NCBI GenBank assembly: GCA_027475525.1
Contig: JAMWFC010000054.1
Span: forward strand, 1,043,060-1,107,059
Length of the DNA stretch: 64,000 nucleotides
Reading direction: 5' to 3'
Origin: Macrolepiota albuminosa
Lineage: Eukaryota; Basidiomycota; Agaricomycetes; Agaricales; Agaricaceae
Shown here: positions 32,799 through 43,783 of the stretch, piece after piece
Layout: each line of letters opens with the position of its first letter
How positions within the stretch are numbered: position 1 is the first letter of the stretch
Program-made: the position numbers and the translations under genes
The notes under the pieces: model-generated
The model's database searches: none
Seen by the model: the letters and a program-made list of their open reading frames with translations, nothing else
What the model was told of the DNA's origin: nothing

Positions 32799-33279
32799 GC
32801 TGCATCAGTATGAATTGGTTTAGAATAATGCGTAGTACTCCATACATTTATTTACATGCACATTTTTGGGACTCCGAATAAACAGTCGCTTGGACCAGGA
32901 AATAGAGGGTCAGAAGAACCAGGAAAAACTTGACAATTTTAAATGTCAGACATTCAAACGCAGTCCTTTGTGAGCACAAAGGCAAATAGGTTACAGAACT
33001 TAATCGTCCCAGAATGAAAAAAAATAATATACAATAGAGTTGTCCATAAAATGACGTCCGTAGAGCGCTTACACAATCTCGGAATGGTGATTCACGCTCA
33101 TCATGGTCCAGTAAGTCCGTCAAACGACCTCCCGAAGGCGAGGAGCATCCACTCTCACACACGTTGCTACGATGTGACAAAAATCAGGAAGCCACAGCAT
33201 TCTCCAAGTCTCCAAACTCGAGAGGTCATCTTGTCGCCAATGCTAAGCTCCTCTCGTGTGTCCTGTGGGACGAGGACAA
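32799..33279. other. Intergenic
   Basis: A 110-codon frame at 33180-32848 (minus) with hydrophobic stretches exists but has no coding support. Nothing else seen. Confidence 0.5.
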
Positions 33280-34029
33280 TTACAGAGCTCCTCTCTGCCT
33301 GTAGGCGTCGGAATCAAATTCCGAGTCATCATCGCTACTGTCCGAATCAAATGCCGGCTTGACGGACCCGGCACGTTCGATGCTGGAGACTTTATGTGGA
33401 GATTCCTCGTAGCGCTTTGCTCGCTCCCTCAACAACTCTCCAATTGTGCGCGTGTCCACCCTGGCGGGGATATCTGCCGTCTCTGGAATATGGGCATACT
33501 GAGTTATCGTTGAGGTAGGGGTCGTCACAACGTGAAACGTTGAAGCGGATGGCTGAGAGTATAATGACTCTGAGCTCGTAAGATCCGGAGAGATGGTTAT
33601 CGTAGGGATTTGCCGAGAATGAGATGGAATAGAAAGCGATGACAGAGTCGGTTTTACAGCAAGAATAGGGGTCGCCTCCCTGGATAGAGGTCTGACCTGT
33701 TCATATTGGGTAGTTGTTACCGTGGCAGTGAAAACCTTGGAATGTAGATTGTCTGACGGAAGTGGAAAGTGATTGAGAGGTGGCGTGACTGATTCTGTTC
33801 TCGGTTGAGATTTTGACTTCAAAAGAGGGGCACTTGTATTCGATAACGTATGAGAGTGTCGGCCAATATTTCTGGTCCTTCTGATTAGAATAACATAGAG
33901 GACGATTGCGGCAATTATGGCTAGGAGGCCTCCAACCACAGCGAATATAATGATCATAATGGTGTTTGAAACATTGGTATTGGTAGACCTTTTTTCAAGC
34001 AAGTCCGCTGGGATCAGGAGAGGGGCCAT
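33280..34029 (-). CDS. Single-pass membrane protein, function unknown
   Basis: The 3' exon codes for about 249 aa if started at 34029 (MAPLLIPADLLEKRS). One strong transmembrane segment (about residues 24-49; IIIFAVVGGLLAIIAAIVLY) is followed by RRTR, implying a cytosolic C-terminal side, and then a Ser/Thr/Pro-rich tail ending in an acidic Ser/Asp run (FDSDSSDDDSEFDSDAY). A consistent intron (acceptor TTCCAG just above 34035, donor GTAAGT near 34110) could join it to an upstream exon reaching 34292, so the real N-terminus is uncertain. Fungal proteins of this layout are often surface sensors; that is inference only. Confidence 0.65.
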   Translation of the reverse strand: MAPLLIPADLLEKRSTNTNVSNTIMIIIFAVVGGLLAIIAAIVLYVILIRRTRNIGRHSHTLSNTSAPLLKSKSQPRTESVTPPLNHFPLPSDNLHSKVFTATVTTTQYEQVRPLSREATPILAVKPTLSSLSIPSHSRQIPTITISPDLTSSESLYSQPSASTFHVVTTPTSTITQYAHIPETADIPARVDTRTIGELLRERAKRYEESPHKVSSIERAGSVKPAFDSDSSDDDSEFDSDAYRQRGAL

Positions 34030-34462
34030 TGAAAACTGGAATGAGGAACGAGGTAAGGGCGGGTTTGTAGCATGGCATGGTCTTTTGAGCGATCTCGGGC
34101 ATCACTTACACAGCCCCACTGTCCCTGTAATAGTGAAGCCTGAAGCTTGAGCCTCGCCGTCAATACATCACGCAAGTGAACACTGGTCCTGGAAAACCCC
34201 TGTCTCATCACGTGATAGGGTTGGGGCTGTGCCCTACCTGTGCTATGCATGCGACAATTCCAGGAGCCGCTAATCGAATCTGCCACTGCCATGGAATTAC
34301 GAATACATCGCCGGGAGTATTAATTCGAATAAGAAATAACTGACGTGTATAATTCATCCATATTCAAGATGACGTCAGCCGTGCATTTTCTGAGCGACAG
34401 CCATCACCAATCTCAAACTTGTCCGCAGGACATAGGTTTTGATCGTCCTTAGATTGGAAAAG

Positions 34463-34799
34463 ATGCCAAAAGTAAGTTTTATGATGGTCCATTTCCGAAA
34501 GCCAGATCAGCATTGACTCACTGACTCTGAAACAGCTCCAGCCATGCCAAGTCGAAGGTGGGTACTGCGTTTCGAACGTTATTATTGCCTTTGACTCAGG
34601 TTTTGAAGCCTGCGATCTTCAAAGTTGCTTATCAAAATACACCTATGAACCGCAAAGGTGTGATCACAATCTTCGAAAATTGTACAAGTGCTGCCAGAAG
34701 ATGTACGACTCAGAAGATAGGCCAGAGTCTACAGCATGTCCGATGAAGATTGTTGTGAAGAGATGGCTGAAAGACCATCCAGAGCAAGCGAAAACATAA
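34463..34799 (+). CDS. CMC4: Cmc4-type twin CX9C mitochondrial protein
   Basis: Exons 34463-34471 (only 9 nt), 34536-34557 and 34609-34799; 73 aa. Starts MPKLQPCQVEACDLQSC and has two CX9C motifs (C-QVEACDLQS-C and C-DHNLRKLYK-C), giving the helical hairpin with paired disulfides typical of the CHCH family; the order and spacing match Cmc4. Such proteins are imported into the mitochondrial intermembrane space by the Mia40 relay. The acceptor GAAG|CC was chosen over an AG five codon positions upstream because only it gives CX9C spacing. Confidence 0.9.
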
Positions 34800-35074
34800 A
34801 TCCACGGATTACTTCCGAATTACAATACGGACATGGTACCATGGCGAGACTTGGGCTCCTTGTGGATCGAAGGGAAAATATTTATTTGTCGATGTTTGAC
34901 CATACTTTCATCAAAAAATCCACCCATTACTCGATTCAAGTTGTTTCATTTAGTTAAAAATATAAATACTGAACAGATCATGCAGATAAAAAAAAGACTT
35001 TGAGCAATTAGTACGTCTTTCACACTAGTTGAATCTTTCGGCAACCAGCGCGACCGTCCTCGATTCTCCACCCG
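34800..35074. other. Intergenic
   Basis: 3' ends of CMC4 and of the minus-strand hypothetical gene converge here; no other feature seen. Confidence 0.6.
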
Positions 35075-35857
35075 TTAATAGAAATTACAGGGAAGACGTG
35101 AATGAATCATGGGTCCATACACAACGCGATGTTGTCTCCGCGGGACATTGATAACGGTAGGCTCGAGACGCCCTTTGTGCTGTGGCCCACGCTGCTTAGG
35201 CCAGCCGACAAGTTCACGTGGCTCGAAATGGATGGAAAACATTACACCGCGCCTCTCACGAAGAGATCGAGGAAGGGGTTGTCTGCCATTCAACTCGACG
35301 TCAGAGTCCGTCGAGTCTGAAGGTGGCGCACGCGGAGAGAATAAAGGAGGAGAGACAAGGGTATCAGGTGATAATACCTCACAGCACGGAGATCCCGTCA
35401 AAAGGGGCGCTCGCGATGGCCATTCAGGCGACAATACCCCTCTTCGCCATTCCTCAATCTTAGCACGTAGGGAGAGCGTTTCTCCGAGACGCTCACAAGG
35501 AGTGCGAAAATGATTCTGCGTACCTTCGCAATCGACGACGATTGATGGGGAGGATGATGTGCAAGGGGATGATAAAGGTGTGGGATTGTGGATGACGGGT
35601 GCAGCCTTGCCGGGCATTCTGCGCCTGCGTGGGACGTTCATCACCGTTGGCTGCAAATGCCCTTTAGGCTGCGCCGACCCCTTGTCATCATGATACCCAG
35701 CAAGCGTATAAGGCTCGATGTGGATGAACCATGTGACGCCACGCCGTTCACGGAGGGTACGGGGAAGGATTTGCGTACCTATCTGACCGGCATCGGCTGC
35801 CGAGGGTGATGAAGGGGGTGATGAAGGGGTAGTGATGTGGTTTATGAATAGGGTCAT
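35075..35857 (-). CDS. Hypothetical protein with an internal duplication
   Basis: 260 codons, intronless, start MTLFINHITTPSSPPSS. Two copies of a roughly 60-residue unit: LRERRGVTWFIHIEPYTLAG...VMNVPRRRRMPG (about 35-95) and LRERRGVMFSIHFEPRELVG...VINVPRRQHRV (about 195-250), separated by a Ser/Pro-rich linker. The repeated unit combines a basic RERRG start, an aromatic strand and a V-x-NVPRR basic end. No family recognised. The preserved repeat in an intact frame supports a real gene. Confidence 0.7.
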   Translation of the reverse strand: MTLFINHITTPSSPPSSPSAADAGQIGTQILPRTLRERRGVTWFIHIEPYTLAGYHDDKGSAQPKGHLQPTVMNVPRRRRMPGKAAPVIHNPTPLSSPCTSSSPSIVVDCEGTQNHFRTPCERLGETLSLRAKIEEWRRGVLSPEWPSRAPLLTGSPCCEVLSPDTLVSPPLFSPRAPPSDSTDSDVELNGRQPLPRSLRERRGVMFSIHFEPRELVGWPKQRGPQHKGRLEPTVINVPRRQHRVVYGPMIHSRLPCNFY

Positions 35858-37367
35858 GTTTGTGATATGGGCAATGATGGTGGTTTGTGGTTAGGTATGT
35901 TTGAAAGTCTGAGGAACAACGGGCGAAAGAGCACGTAAATTTATGCACAATTGTGGCGCATGCTGATGTAATACAAACTCCGATTCAAATTCAAAAACCC
36001 CCTTTAGTTCGAAAAGGGGTGAATGGAAAAGGGGTTCTGTATTCAAATTCTTGACAAAGTTAAGTAGGAGGCTAACAAACAAACATCGTGACGTTGATAA
36101 TGATTCTCATCAGCGTATGACTCGACATTGATACCTTCTTAAATAGAAATCAAAATGTTTGATAAATACTACATATTTAACTTTCACGTCGTTGTAGCAG
36201 GACAAAGCGTGATTGGGAATTTTCACACTAAAAAGATCTTCACCACAAGAGAACCGGTAGAGGATGACTTATTAGAAAAACCAACATCGTCGATGTATTT
36301 TGGTCCTCTCTCGCATACGATAAACTCTCAGTGGCTCAATTTATCATGAATTGAACAAAAACACAGGATGAATTCACATCTACGCTTTGAAAAATACATA
36401 TAAAAAGAGCACGTCAGATATTTCAAGAGCTTCAATGACAGATCATCAACGTACGGGGTTATGTGATGTCCAACAATTGCATCGCATGACTGATGAGGGC
36501 TTTGTATTCCCGTCAGCATCTTCCACAAATTCCTTCGGGAAAGAACATGGTCCGAATATCGACAGTGATGAATATAACAAATATTTCGAGCAAAAATATT
36601 ACGTCAGACATACTAATAGTAGCTGACTTAAAAGTATGTTCTTTGTCCACGGAAGGATCGATAAAGGACTGAGACTGGATCATCCAAACTCTCAGTGAGC
36701 CTGATGAACTTCGTTGAATCTTACGTTGGTGCGCTCATTCAGATCCATGAGTTTCACCCCATCACTGAGCAGATGTGGCAGGTGTGAGAATAATCACGGA
36801 AAGACATCAACCAGGGAGGAGATCGGAAGTCAGTGCAGGGGCAGTGATTCGATATCTATTAGCGAGAAATGTTCTGTCGAATTGTGACACGTCCGTGTCA
36901 TGCTCGGCGTCCGTGTAACAAGTTGGAGATTGTTCATCAAATTTTGGACGTTGAGGCATTTCCATCCTTGGGAACTGTCAGAATTTCGTAATAGTTTTTT
37001 CCATCGTGACGGATGACGTGATCGGCTGGACAGGCAGAACCTGGAAGTATGGATCGTTTGTGATCTTGAAGACGTGTGAATTATCGTGGTCCACCAGGGT
37101 CGTTTTGGTGGCAGATTCCATGCAAGTGGAGCGCAGTCCTTTATTACAGGCGAAATAGGGGCGACTATGTGAAGGAGTTGAAGTCCATGAAAAACTCCGC
37201 CTCAAAAGCCTCGAGTTGGCCATAGCGATGTAATTTGTGGAGACAATTCATCGTAGGGGATGATACAGAAAAGTAGGAAAGAGGTACAATTACACATTTA
37301 AGCAGTCCAGAGTGGTGTCGAGTGAGGCTACTAGCCTCACACTCTGTCATTCAAGTCATGACTCGCT
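35858..37367. other. Gene-poor stretch
   Basis: No confident gene. A minus-strand open stretch around 37250-36980 reads like protein (HVFKITNDPYFQVLPVQP) but lacks a start or convincing splice sites; it may be an exon of an unrecognised gene or a relic. Confidence 0.5.
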
Positions 37368-39178
37368 TCACACCCGCGCCCCAAAGCGTCGGCCCCTGTT
37401 GTTGCGGCCACCATCACAAAAACCGTCATCTCCATCACCGGACGAGGTGCTCGAGTTCTTCCTCCATCCTCCGGTCTTTCCACCTCTGCCTATACCAAAG
37501 TCAGTCCAATCAAGATATAAGGATGGTACCAATGTGTCAGACCTTTCCCCCTATTACCGCCCTTGCCACCCTCATCGATCTTTGTCGCAAGTGCTTTCAG
37601 TCTCTCTTCCTCTTTCACCTTCTTCGCTCTCCACTCACACAAGCCCTTCTTGCACAGATGATTCTTATGATAAGGACACTCCGCCACTGCCGTTACTCTC
37701 GGCGATGTGTCATCTCCCCACAAATTCTCCGACGGGGCAGACTCAGCGCTCGCGGTCCACCTCATACTGTCGTATGTGTCGTTCACCTCCCAAGGATGAA
37801 TGACCTGAGAATCGAGCTCGGGAGTGGCATCTTCGTCCGCATCCAACCCATAGAGCTGCCTGTCCTGGCTCGGCGAGAGAGTAACCGTCACTTTCTCTTC
37901 GAAAGCCTCGCTCAGGGTTTTGTCGGCTCCGTCAGAGCTCGAACCTGAAGTAATGCTATCGACTTCGTCTGACCAACGTGGCTTCGTCAATCCAGGAGGA
38001 GCCGGAACAGACTGGCCAGACGCAGTGCGGATATTGAGGCCAGGTGGTAACGCAGGGGCACTCGTCTGCTTTCCAGGAGAAGTAACAGTCTTTGGAAGGT
38101 TTCCCCCTATGGGACAAGTCAGTTGATCTCAGGGCAAACAGAAAGGGAACTTACATGCACCCTTGGGTTTCTGCGTAGGCGTTCCGCTGACGCTTGGGGC
38201 GGGGGTTGGCCGAACATGTGACGAAGCCGTTGGAGCAGCCGAAGTGATTGGCTTGTTCCCTAAAAGGCAGTTGGGTACGAAAGAATGAATACGAAATAAT
38301 CGATAACGTACAAGCAGAAGGGACTGAAGAAGTAGCAGACAGCCTATTTCCCTTCTCCCATGCAATCTTCTGGGCTTGGGGTGTGTTCTGTTGTGAGGTG
38401 GCTTTCGAGTTTACCCATACAGCAGAGCCAGGAACTAGAAGAAATCAGAGAATGATCATAATGGCCACATACAAGCGTACTGGGTGGAACAACTTTGGGA
38501 GGCGGAGGCTTCACCTTGACTGGAAGGGGTCTACAAAGCGGTTTGTTCGTCCTATCCTCGGGTGGGGTCGAGCACCAATGAGTGGGCGGGTATTGATCAA
38601 CAAAACTAATCCTTATCAGTATCTATCAATGATGTGATTTGCGTACACAAACTCACTCGGTTTGAGGGTCCCAGTCCCTGAACCACTTGGATTCCACATG
38701 AATACGTTTCCACCCTGCGGAAAAATCAACGTGGCGTTGTCGAACTAGTACAAGGTAACCGTAGTAACCGTACCGTCCTTCTGGGCTTCGCGACCGGTCG
38801 TATACAACGAGTGGAATATCTGCGTGACTCTGTCTTTCTCTTCATCGGTTGGGTTCTTGAGAAACTCCTTCCACTTATGTTCTCCCAGTAAGCGCTCATT
38901 GTGCGGATATTTCTTGTCAACTTCGATGAGAACCATCCCGCGGGCCTATAACATCTCGTACGCTCAGAAACTATGTCAAAAGGCCTTTTCAGGCGACGCA
39001 CACTGGGTTTGTGATGCAGCGCGTGAAAAGGATCTGTGCCAATGCATGCAGCGATCCAACGACTAAAGGCGATGTAATCAGACGAAAGTTCCCAATTCGC
39101 ATTAAGCGGGTAAGGCTGATAAACCGTAAAGTATTTCTCGTCTTCAGCTGTTTCAGGAGATTTGGGTCGTTTGACCAT
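37368..39178 (-). CDS. Eight-exon Cys-motif and RG-rich protein, function unknown
   Basis: Exons 39178-39002, 38945-38774, 38714-38657, 38605-38481, 38434-38312, 38259-38155, 38106-37543, 37483-37368; 479 aa with every phase consistent. N-terminus MVKRPKSPETAEDEKYF. A folded-looking first third (DYIAFSRWIAACIGTDPFHALH; LIEVDKKYPHNERLLG) is followed by a Pro/Ser/Thr-rich disordered middle, a Cys/His motif (ECPYHKNHLCKKGLCEWRA), a charged helix and a Gly/Arg-rich tail (NNRGRRFGARV). The Cys/His cluster plus RG tail suggests nucleic-acid binding, by inference only. An alternative last acceptor (2 nt upstream) would give a different tail. Confidence 0.75.
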
Positions 39179-39922
39179 GGCGCAAAAGATAAGAAGGTGA
39201 ACGGTCAAAGAAATGCCTCGCTTACTATTTATACCTCCGATCAATTAAGTTGGGTACCCGAAATTCACAGGAAACGTGTGAACCACGGCCAGCCTCTTTC
39301 AACAAAGAAGATTCTAATTTATATCATTTACGGCACGGACACGCTCTATAGACACTTGTTTAAAAACACACTCCTACCATGAAGACTTCATTCACCAATT
39401 GATGTAATGAATGTAAACAAATCAGATACACAAACGCTAGGTAGACCATTGGGCTTCACAAGTGCAAAGGTCTCCGGGTTCATGATGGGTTTGGAGCAAT
39501 GAGGGACGGCACGTGATTGATCATCAGGCAATGTCCAACCCGTGCCGCCAAGTCCTCGTTCACAAGATAACCTATCCCAAATGTAGTGTCATTCTTCGCC
39601 TGGAGCTCCGGCTGCAATTGCAATGGCAGTCAGCAGCCATATGCAGGGATTCCATCGCTGGAGCTGGAGCCAGAGCTACTCTAGCACTACCGTTGGTCCG
39701 TCCGTAATGTTTAAAACTTTGCCCCCCATAGTCAAAGGTCCAGGCAACTGTTGATATCTGTGGTATGGAGATTGCGTTCTCGAATTCGCGAGGCAGAGCA
39801 CGGACTTAAGCCGGAAGTCGTATGTATGGCTGACGTCGAGCTTGAACTTGCCTTGTAATTGATTCCCGACCGCCTTACCTTCCAACCACGTGGTTTCCCG
39901 CGCACGGGCCACCCGAGCTGTC

Positions 39923-39930
39923 TATATAAG
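39923..39930 (+). promoter_or_regulatory. TATA box without an obvious gene
   Basis: TATATAAG followed about 30 bp later by a CATTATTC-type start region. The first ATG downstream opens a 17-codon frame at about 40014; a 71-codon frame at 40040-40255 follows. Neither resembles a known protein or a CaaX-ending pheromone precursor. Confidence 0.4.
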
Positions 39931-40515
39931 CCCGGCCTCGTGCTTCATTATTCTTTAGAACATACTCATCAGGATCTATTTTATAGAAACTGACCGAGTC
40001 TCGCATTTTTACAAATGCCGCATCCTTCAAATCCACTCGATGACATCTGCGCTCCCTCGTTATACTGAGAACATGGTTCCTTATGGAGTCTCGAGGACGT
40101 TCGGCCCTTTTTTTCCTGTTTCACCCGCAAAGGATGACTTGGATGAGAGCCAGCGAGGGAGCGTTTGTCTGATGGATTGCTTATTGTGTGGCAATACAGT
40201 ATACCTAGAGTTTTGTCAAAATACAAATACCATGTCTTTGATTGATGACTTTTAAAACAAGATTCTCATGGCATGATGTTTTACCTGGGTAACTAAATTT
40301 TCAAATGTTCGGGTTTGTAACTGGGTAAGTATGGTAGAAAGTTGACTGTCTGCTATTAATTTGAATGCTCACTGATTGGGTTTTTGCCTCTGCTCTGTGC
40401 AATATGAAATGTGGTCTGCCTTGATTTAGTGAAACCAAAAGCAGCTCATACAAATGGTTTACTGTAAAAATTAGTCTGACAGCTTTCTTGTTGTATATGT
40501 ATTACTTGATAACTA

Positions 40516-40710
40516 TCATAAAATCTGCTTGTTCTTACAAGAGCCAATCTTGTTTTCTCTTTTTTCAAGGTGAGTTATGTGTGGGCTGTAGAGCCTGACA
40601 GTTTGATATTTTTTCGAGCGCTTAACAATTGTACCAAAACATAGATCATTCAAGTCATGCATTGGAGCACCCATAATACGTGCCAAGATATCATATACAA
40701 TAAACATCAT
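40516..40710 (-). pseudogene. Possible third relic of the ankyrin-gene tail
   Basis: The frame contains VKRSKKYQTVRLYSPH, close to VEYLEQYQTVRLAPYE near the end of the gene at 13483, and both are preceded by a D-I-A-type segment. The match is short, so identification is tentative. Confidence 0.35.
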
Positions 40711-42046
40711 CTTAAGCTCTATGACTCAAGCATCATGATTTAACCTATTGAACTTATTATCTGAGTTGAATATTCAAAGCATCTCATGAAAAAACTGGAT
40801 TTAGCCGATGTATGTGTATGAGCGCCCATAGCCTGTCAAAGATAAGACACTGATAGCCGACCATAGAAGATGAAACAGGGAGCTATAGGTACAGGAACCC
40901 GACCGACAAGAGAGGAACTGCGACCTTGTTATTAGCCGACGACACTGCCACAGTAAACATTATGTAATTACGTACCGACTAAGCGATGCCTCTGGCTGCG
41001 CTTCCGAACCCTTTGACACACGGAGTCTCGATTCTTGGAACTGTGGCAAGTTCGCAGGTGGCCTTGGCTGCCGTGTATCGAGTGCTGTGGAGCGCCGCCA
41101 TCTAACAACCGATAGCTTTAACCACGACCGAGGAGGGAGGTAGCTGGCAGACCAAAGAAAAGGATACAGAGCCATTTGTCACTCATGTTCTACTTATGTA
41201 GGATCACGAGGCTTGACCGACGTTGTCCAAGGTTCGAGCGCCTTCATCGTTCTCTCGTTCAACGGTTCAAGAAGTCCGCTCATTGTTCTTTGTTCCAAAC
41301 TCGACAAGTGTGAAATTACCCTTTTTTACGGTAGCCATCAACTTTGATCCAACCAATACCCAGATATAGCTCCTTTTCTCAGCTCCAACCTTTTTCCATC
41401 CCAATTTTCTCACCAATGCTACACTTCCGTCAAGGACCATACATAATGCTTTAGTAAAATCATTGTGATATACATATATGATTGATCGCTAGACCTGGGC
41501 TTTAACAAGGGCGGTGGAACTCACGATCTAGAGCAGACAAGTTTAAGTGTTTTTTTTCTAGCGTACGCTCACTCAAATCAAACTTTAAAGGATGAGTAAA
41601 AAATGAGAAATAATACTCACCATGCACCCTGCAATAGTCCTAACCAGCCTCCAACATCGGTATAATTCCCGGACAATAGCACCTTGTACTGGCTGGTGAT
41701 TAAGGGAGGGCACGTTTGTTTTTCTTTTTCCCATTTGAAGATGTCGAAAGCCTCAGAACGAGGTGTTGCCAGTAATGATCTAAGATCCAGGATTATGGTT
41801 GTTTTAAGCCTGCCTTTGTGTAAATCGAATGGAGTCTGTATGTGTTGTCGAAATTGCAGAATCCGGGTTTGACTGATGCAGCTTTACTAATAATTGACCC
41901 TCCACATAAGCATGAGTACAGTAACTTAGTCATAAGGCCACCGAGCTATTATGAACATCTCTACACGGACTGCTGCGGGCCATGTTAATAGTATGAACAT
42001 TTTAAGAAATCTTTCATTGTCTTCGCCGTTCGGTCACGGCTTGCCG

Positions 42047-42373
42047 TGTTAGAACCTCTTGACTGGATACCTGACAGATGTGAGTATCTTAATCTACACA
42101 GGTATTTATGTCAATATGCGGACTACGGTTGTAGTTCATCGACTCACCCTCAGTCCAATATGATTGACTGAGGGTGCGCTATCGCATACGACCTTGATAC
42201 GACCTGTATTTGCACAAGTAATAATGGAGATTTGTGCCAGGGCCGGTTATGTGAATCAAGGAGAGAGCGGACAAAGAAGTGACAATGGTGTCGTGGTTTA
42301 CGGCGTGCTTGGACTGAATCGGCATAGCATGCCAGCATGTCGGACCGCCATGGCTATGTTATGTCGGATCACA
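42047..42373 (-). repeat. Solo LTR related to the Copia element
   Basis: Starts TGTTAGAAC and matches the LTR at 15463 in order: a CTGACAG segment, the hairpin CCCTCAGTC...GACTGAGGG, an ACAATGGAG/AATAATGGAG segment, and GGAGAG...GACAATGG. Strongly diverged. The lower boundary is clear; the upper end near 42373 is approximate and no target duplication was found. Confidence 0.65.
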
Positions 42374-42725
42374 GCTTCCACGAGGCACATACTATGTAAG
42401 ACCTCCGATGTACTACTCTCTTTGTCGCTCCGTCCTCACCGGTCGTACACAAAAGTAAATCGATTATCTTTTATGAGAGGGTTGTTCATCCCAAGTATAG
42501 TTTTCTAGCCAATAATATGTCAAAATGATCATTTCGGTCTGTTCTTCCAAGCGAGCACAACGGGGCTTATCTGTTTAACAATCGACCCACGTCAAGGCAT
42601 GCGTGAGAAGTTCCAGGGGTAGTGTTTAAGAATAACATACACTCGACATATTAGCATAGCCTTATGACCTGTATGCCAGCCTATTTATTAAATGCCTTCG
42701 ATTTCCTGAGCCCTGTACTATCAGC
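42374..42725. other. Intergenic
   Basis: No gene; a TATTTATTAAAT element near 42682 lies about 45 bp before the next start codon. Confidence 0.5.
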
Positions 42726-43129
42726 ATGTCTGTTATCCTAGAGCCCTCTCGCAATCTGGATTTTCCACGTATGTTGTTATTTTCTTTTTCGTCTAGAGAG
42801 TCCTTCTGAGCCATGTCGTGACAATAGATCTAATCTCTCCCGGGAATTCCGCGATTTGCTTACTCTCCATATCGAACAAAAATGCGTTTGCTATAGATTA
42901 TAAAGTAATGACGACTGCTCCAAAGGTACGCCAACTTACTCTCGATCTTGATAATTGATCTGCATGCTGATTTCTCCTCCATCAGAGATACCTTGCTAGA
43001 CCAAATAAAGGCAGAATCGAAGCAGGAGAAAGTCTCGACGTGATACGTAAGAGTGTCAATTCACGTACTGCGAGCTCGGGCGCCGACACGAGCATTTTCA
43101 GTACATTATCAACCTCCTACGAAACATGA
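42726..43129 (+). CDS. Short hypothetical frames, splicing unresolved
   Basis: Two short spliced frames adjoin. The first is 42726-42768 plus 42797-42903 (49 aa, MSVILEPSRNLDFP..., 28-nt intron). The second is 42908-42925 plus 42986-43129 (53 aa, MTTAPK then YLARPNKGRIEAGESLDV). They may be exons of a single gene, possibly continuing into the gene at 43179. No family recognised. Confidence 0.35.
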
Positions 43130-43178
43130 GGAGCAAGAGCAGCATACGCGTAACAACAGATTTCTCGTCGAGAGTAAG

Positions 43179-43586
43179 ATGGCGTCCAACAACGAAAAGA
43201 AATCTAACATTCTCCAATGTTTGGTATGTCGCAGCACATCGCGAGGCTTCGTACTAATGCAATTTTACCCCTCATAGAAGTTTCACGGTCGGACCGAAGA
43301 ATTCAAGAAACTCGAGGTTCACAAGCAAGAACTCATAGTCCGCACCCTGCCCTTAATGAATGAGAATGGGAACGGGAACGGGAACGGGAACGGACACTCA
43401 TCCTCATCATCCTCGTCAGATCACGACGAGCCTCCGACATATGATGAAGCCTTGTCTGACATGCAGACAGGAAACATAGAGTTGCTATCACATGTTGAAG
43501 GGGCACAGAGGGAGCTCGATAACCTTCAAATGACAATCAATGGCTTGAGGGAGGCGCTTCGTCGATCACAAGATTCAATAGTTTGA
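43179..43586 (+). CDS. Small PPxY-motif, coiled-coil protein
   Basis: Exons 43179-43223 and 43278-43586; 117 aa. MASNNEKKSNILQCL joins KFHGRTEEFKKLEVHKQEL, then an Asn-Gly tandem repeat (NGNGNGNGNG), a poly-Ser run, the motif EPPTYDEAL (PPxY, a WW-domain ligand) and a C-terminal helix (QRELDNLQMTINGLREALR). A PPxY ligand suggests recruitment of a Rsp5-type ligase adaptor; inference only. Confidence 0.65.
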
Positions 43587-43783
43587 ATCAAAGTCCCTCC
43601 TTTTTCCTTTTTTATGGACACATTTTTATGGACACATTGGTATTCTTATAGCATATATTATGGGTACTTGACGTAACTGGTCTTACAATACTTATCCGAA
43701 GCACAAGAGAATAATTCTACTTAGGACTAATGTGTACAACTAACAGTTTAATACAAAATGCATGAAAACATTGACTACGATCG

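Larger units (their letters stand above)
39179..42046. other. Gene-poor stretch, AT-rich relics
   Basis: Nearly 3 kb without a confident gene. Contains an isolated TATA-type promoter (39923), a probable decayed ankyrin-gene tail (40516-40710) and AT-rich sequence around 40260-40800. 41200-41900 has no recognisable feature. Confidence 0.6.

Noticed and set aside
32848..33180. Minus-strand frame with hydrophobic stretches
   Set aside because: No conserved motif, no splice support, composition like AT-rich intergenic DNA.
37312..37948. Overlapping plus-strand frames
   Set aside because: Antisense to the well-supported exon 7 of the eight-exon gene.
40014..40067. Possible mating pheromone precursor
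   Set aside because: Short frame after a TATA box, but it lacks a C-terminal CaaX motif.
43601..43632. Short tandem TTTTTATGGACACA repeat
   Set aside because: About 16 bp, ordinary replication slippage; not part of the 77-bp series.
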